Source: Planctomycetota bacterium (lineage in GTDB: Bacteria > Planctomycetota > PUPC01 > JACPCR01). From it: a stretch of 5,235 nucleotides of DNA. Below the pieces are notes generated by a model. That model worked only from the letters and a program-made list of their open reading frames with translations, had not been told where the DNA came from and ran no database searches. Within the stretch, counting starts at the first letter, position 1. Every line of letters starts with the position of its first letter. The position numbers were made by a program, and so were the translations under genes. Below are positions 4,407-5,235 of this stretch, piece by piece. Where the stretch lies: positions 1 to 5,235 of the forward strand of contig JASLXP010000524.1 in the NCBI GenBank assembly GCA_030740295.1. The letters run 5' to 3'.

Positions 4407-5235
4407 ATGATGTCAGATTCCCTCGTAAAACGTCGAGTTCAGCCGATTTCCGGCCTGAAAGGCCAAGACACACCAGCCCAGGGCAACGCCTTGGGAATAG
4501 ATATGAAATGCAGTTTTAGCCCTGTAAGGGCGTCACAAATGAATGTATCACAACCCTCTGTTTCGCCCTTTCAGGGCTCATGCCAAAGCATCTCTCCAAA
4601 CCCAGGGCGTTGCCCCGGGCTGATATGTGACTGCCCCCTTTTACGAACGAATCTGTCAGCTCGGCCCTGGAAGCGCCTTTTCTGTTTCTGCACGGCTGTT
4701 GCGATCGCAATTGCCATGAGCCTATCACCGGTGGCAGCCGAAGCCGCCGAGGTATCACTCGTCGAAAAAGGCGCCGCACGGGTGGCCATCGTCCTGCCCG
4801 AACAGCCGGCCAAAGACGAGCAGTTGGCCGCTCAGGAGCTGGCGGACCATCTGAAACAGATGTCCGGCGCCGAGGTCCCGATACGGACGGGTAAAGAGCC
4901 GCTCGGGGACGCAATGCCGATCAAGGTGGGTCTCTCTTTCGCTCCCAAGTCCGCGGACCTCATCAAGGCGGACGGCGACGACCCCGCTTCTTTCCTCCTG
5001 CGCGTCACGCCTGAGGGCGTCCTGCTGGCTGGGCTCTCCCCGGAGGGGACCCTGTTTGCCGCTTACGAACTGCTTGAGCAACTCGGCGTGCGCTGGTTCA
5101 TGCCCGGCGAAGTCGGCATGGTCGTCCCCACAGCCAGGACCGTGACGCTGAAGTGCCAGGCGACCATCCAGCATCCGGGGTTTGCCGGGCGCATTCTCAG
5201 CGACATGGGAGGGAAGAGCGGAAGGACCTGGTTCC
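4407..5235 (+). CDS. secreted DUF4838 / GH67 N-terminal-like protein, 3' partial, with repeat-derived N-terminal extension
   Basis: Frame 3 is open from ATG 4407 to the window end (276 codons, no stop). Residues 1-10 (MMSDSLVKRR) follow a ribosome binding site. About 16-72 are encoded by the inverted repeat at 4452-4621 and are Cys/Pro/Ser-rich. A signal peptide follows: RPWKR (86-90), hydrophobic LFCFCTAVAIAIAMSL (91-106), cleavage probably after AEA (113). The mature part starts AEVSLVEKGAARVAIVLPEQ and has KDEQLAAQELADHLKQMSGA and GTLFAAYELLEQLGVRWFMP followed by GEVGMVVP. These are the landmarks of the alpha-glucuronidase (GH67) N-terminal-like domain that precedes DUF4838 in many PVC-group proteins, thought to act on exported or periplasmic glycans. 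The catalytic domain is beyond the window. A signal peptide 85 residues from the start is abnormal, so the start is uncertain: ATG 4716 would delete most of the signal, and CTG 4653 would fit its position but lacks a ribosome binding site. Family call firm, start weak. Confidence 0.75.
   Translation, partial: MMSDSLVKRRVQPISGLKGQDTPAQGNALGIDMKCSFSPVRASQMNVSQPSVSPFQGSCQSISPNPGRCPGLICDCPLLRTNLSARPWKRLFCFCTAVAIAIAMSLSPVAAEAAEVSLVEKGAARVAIVLPEQPAKDEQLAAQELADHLKQMSGAEVPIRTGKEPLGDAMPIKVGLSFAPKSADLIKADGDDPASFLLRVTPEGVLLAGLSPEGTLFAAYELLEQLGVRWFMPGEVGMVVPTARTVTLKCQATIQHPGFAGRILSDMGGKSGRTWF
4452..4621. repeat. head-to-head pair of a 58-bp two-box interspersed repeat
   Basis: Arm A (4475-4532) and arm B (4564-4621, opposite strand) are both exactly 58 bp: a 21-bp box, a 22-bp variable spacer and a 15-bp box, separated by 31 bases. 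The 21-bp boxes agree at 19 of 21 positions and the 15-bp boxes at 14 of 15, while the spacers hardly match. Each box is itself a dyad: AGCCCTG(A/T)AAGGGCG, and AGCCC(A/G)GGGCAACGCC then (C/T)TGGG with an 8-bp stem around AAC. A fifth, shorter box, GGCC-TGAAA-GGCC (4452-4464), precedes arm A by 10 bases. Both arms read SPGQR(L/P)G in one frame on their own strand, a peptide I recall from many small hypothetical proteins annotated over such repeats in PVC/FCB genomes (recollection, not checked). The function is unknown; it resembles a REP-like or other non-autonomous mobile repeat. Confidence 0.8.

Noticed and set aside
4403..4519. Small frame (38 aa) containing SPGQRLG, starting at ATG 4403
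   Set aside because: Only 2 bases from the ribosome binding site and mostly repeat sequence; such frames look like by-products of the repeat rather than genes.
4452..4621. CRISPR array or integron attC-like site
   Set aside because: Repeats are in opposite orientation, only two units, with 22- and 31-base spacers inside and between units; no Cas or integrase gene is present and attC core sites are not seen.
4755..5174. - strand open frames (also 4516-4914) opposite the DUF4838-like gene
   Set aside because: The + strand carries the GH67-N-like landmarks through this stretch; the antisense frames are shadows, the left ends of which only read the repeat.

Overview
The window looks like a piece of a polysaccharide-degrading bacterial genome of the PVC/FCB kind (Planctomycetota, Verrucomicrobiota, Lentisphaerota or a similar candidate phylum). 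This is inferred from gene content: a CBM9/heparinase-like protein with an Ig-like tail, a sugar isomerase/epimerase-type TIM barrel coupled to a divergent D-2-hydroxyacid dehydrogenase, a DUF4838/GH67-N-like secreted protein, and an interspersed repeat whose reading frames contain SPGQR(L/P)G peptides. No rRNA, tRNA or CRISPR array is visible, so the phylum cannot be fixed from this sequence. All supported genes lie on the + strand.

Layout. 1-1095: the 3' part of a carbohydrate-active gene that is broken. A CBM9-like segment is in frame 3, and a heparinase-like beta-sandwich plus Ig-like C-terminus is in frame 1. They meet at about 213-235 with a frame change and probably missing sequence. 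1325-3096: a two-gene operon with an ATGA overlap, consisting of a xylose-isomerase-like TIM-barrel protein and a D-2-hydroxyacid dehydrogenase with a rewritten active site. Together they look like a sugar or sugar-acid catabolic pair. 3097-3547: a 451-base gap holding two short, unrecognised and probably decayed reading frames, then the control region of the next operon. 3548-4269: a complete type II toxin-antitoxin pair in toxin-first order, a PIN-domain RNase followed by a ribbon-helix-helix antitoxin. It is preceded by an extended -10 promoter flanked by two 13-bp dyads of the same 5-3-5 design. 4270-4406: a short leader with two small hairpins. 4407-5235: the 5' part of a DUF4838/GH67-N-like secreted protein that runs off the window.

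The most unusual structure is at 4452-4621. Two copies of a 58-bp repeat face each other across 31 bases, and each is built from two hairpin boxes of fixed size and spacing. The pair sits between the best ribosome binding site and start (4395-4409) and the signal peptide of the downstream gene, and it is stop-free in that gene's frame. The natural reading is that an interspersed repeat inserted in frame behind the start codon and left about 80 residues ahead of the signal sequence. The alternative is that the repeat is upstream DNA and the gene uses an unseen or non-ATG start.

I see no convincing new defence or multi-gene system. The candidates for something undescribed are the repeat/gene fusion, the dehydrogenase with the substituted catalytic Glu, and the TA operator arrangement.
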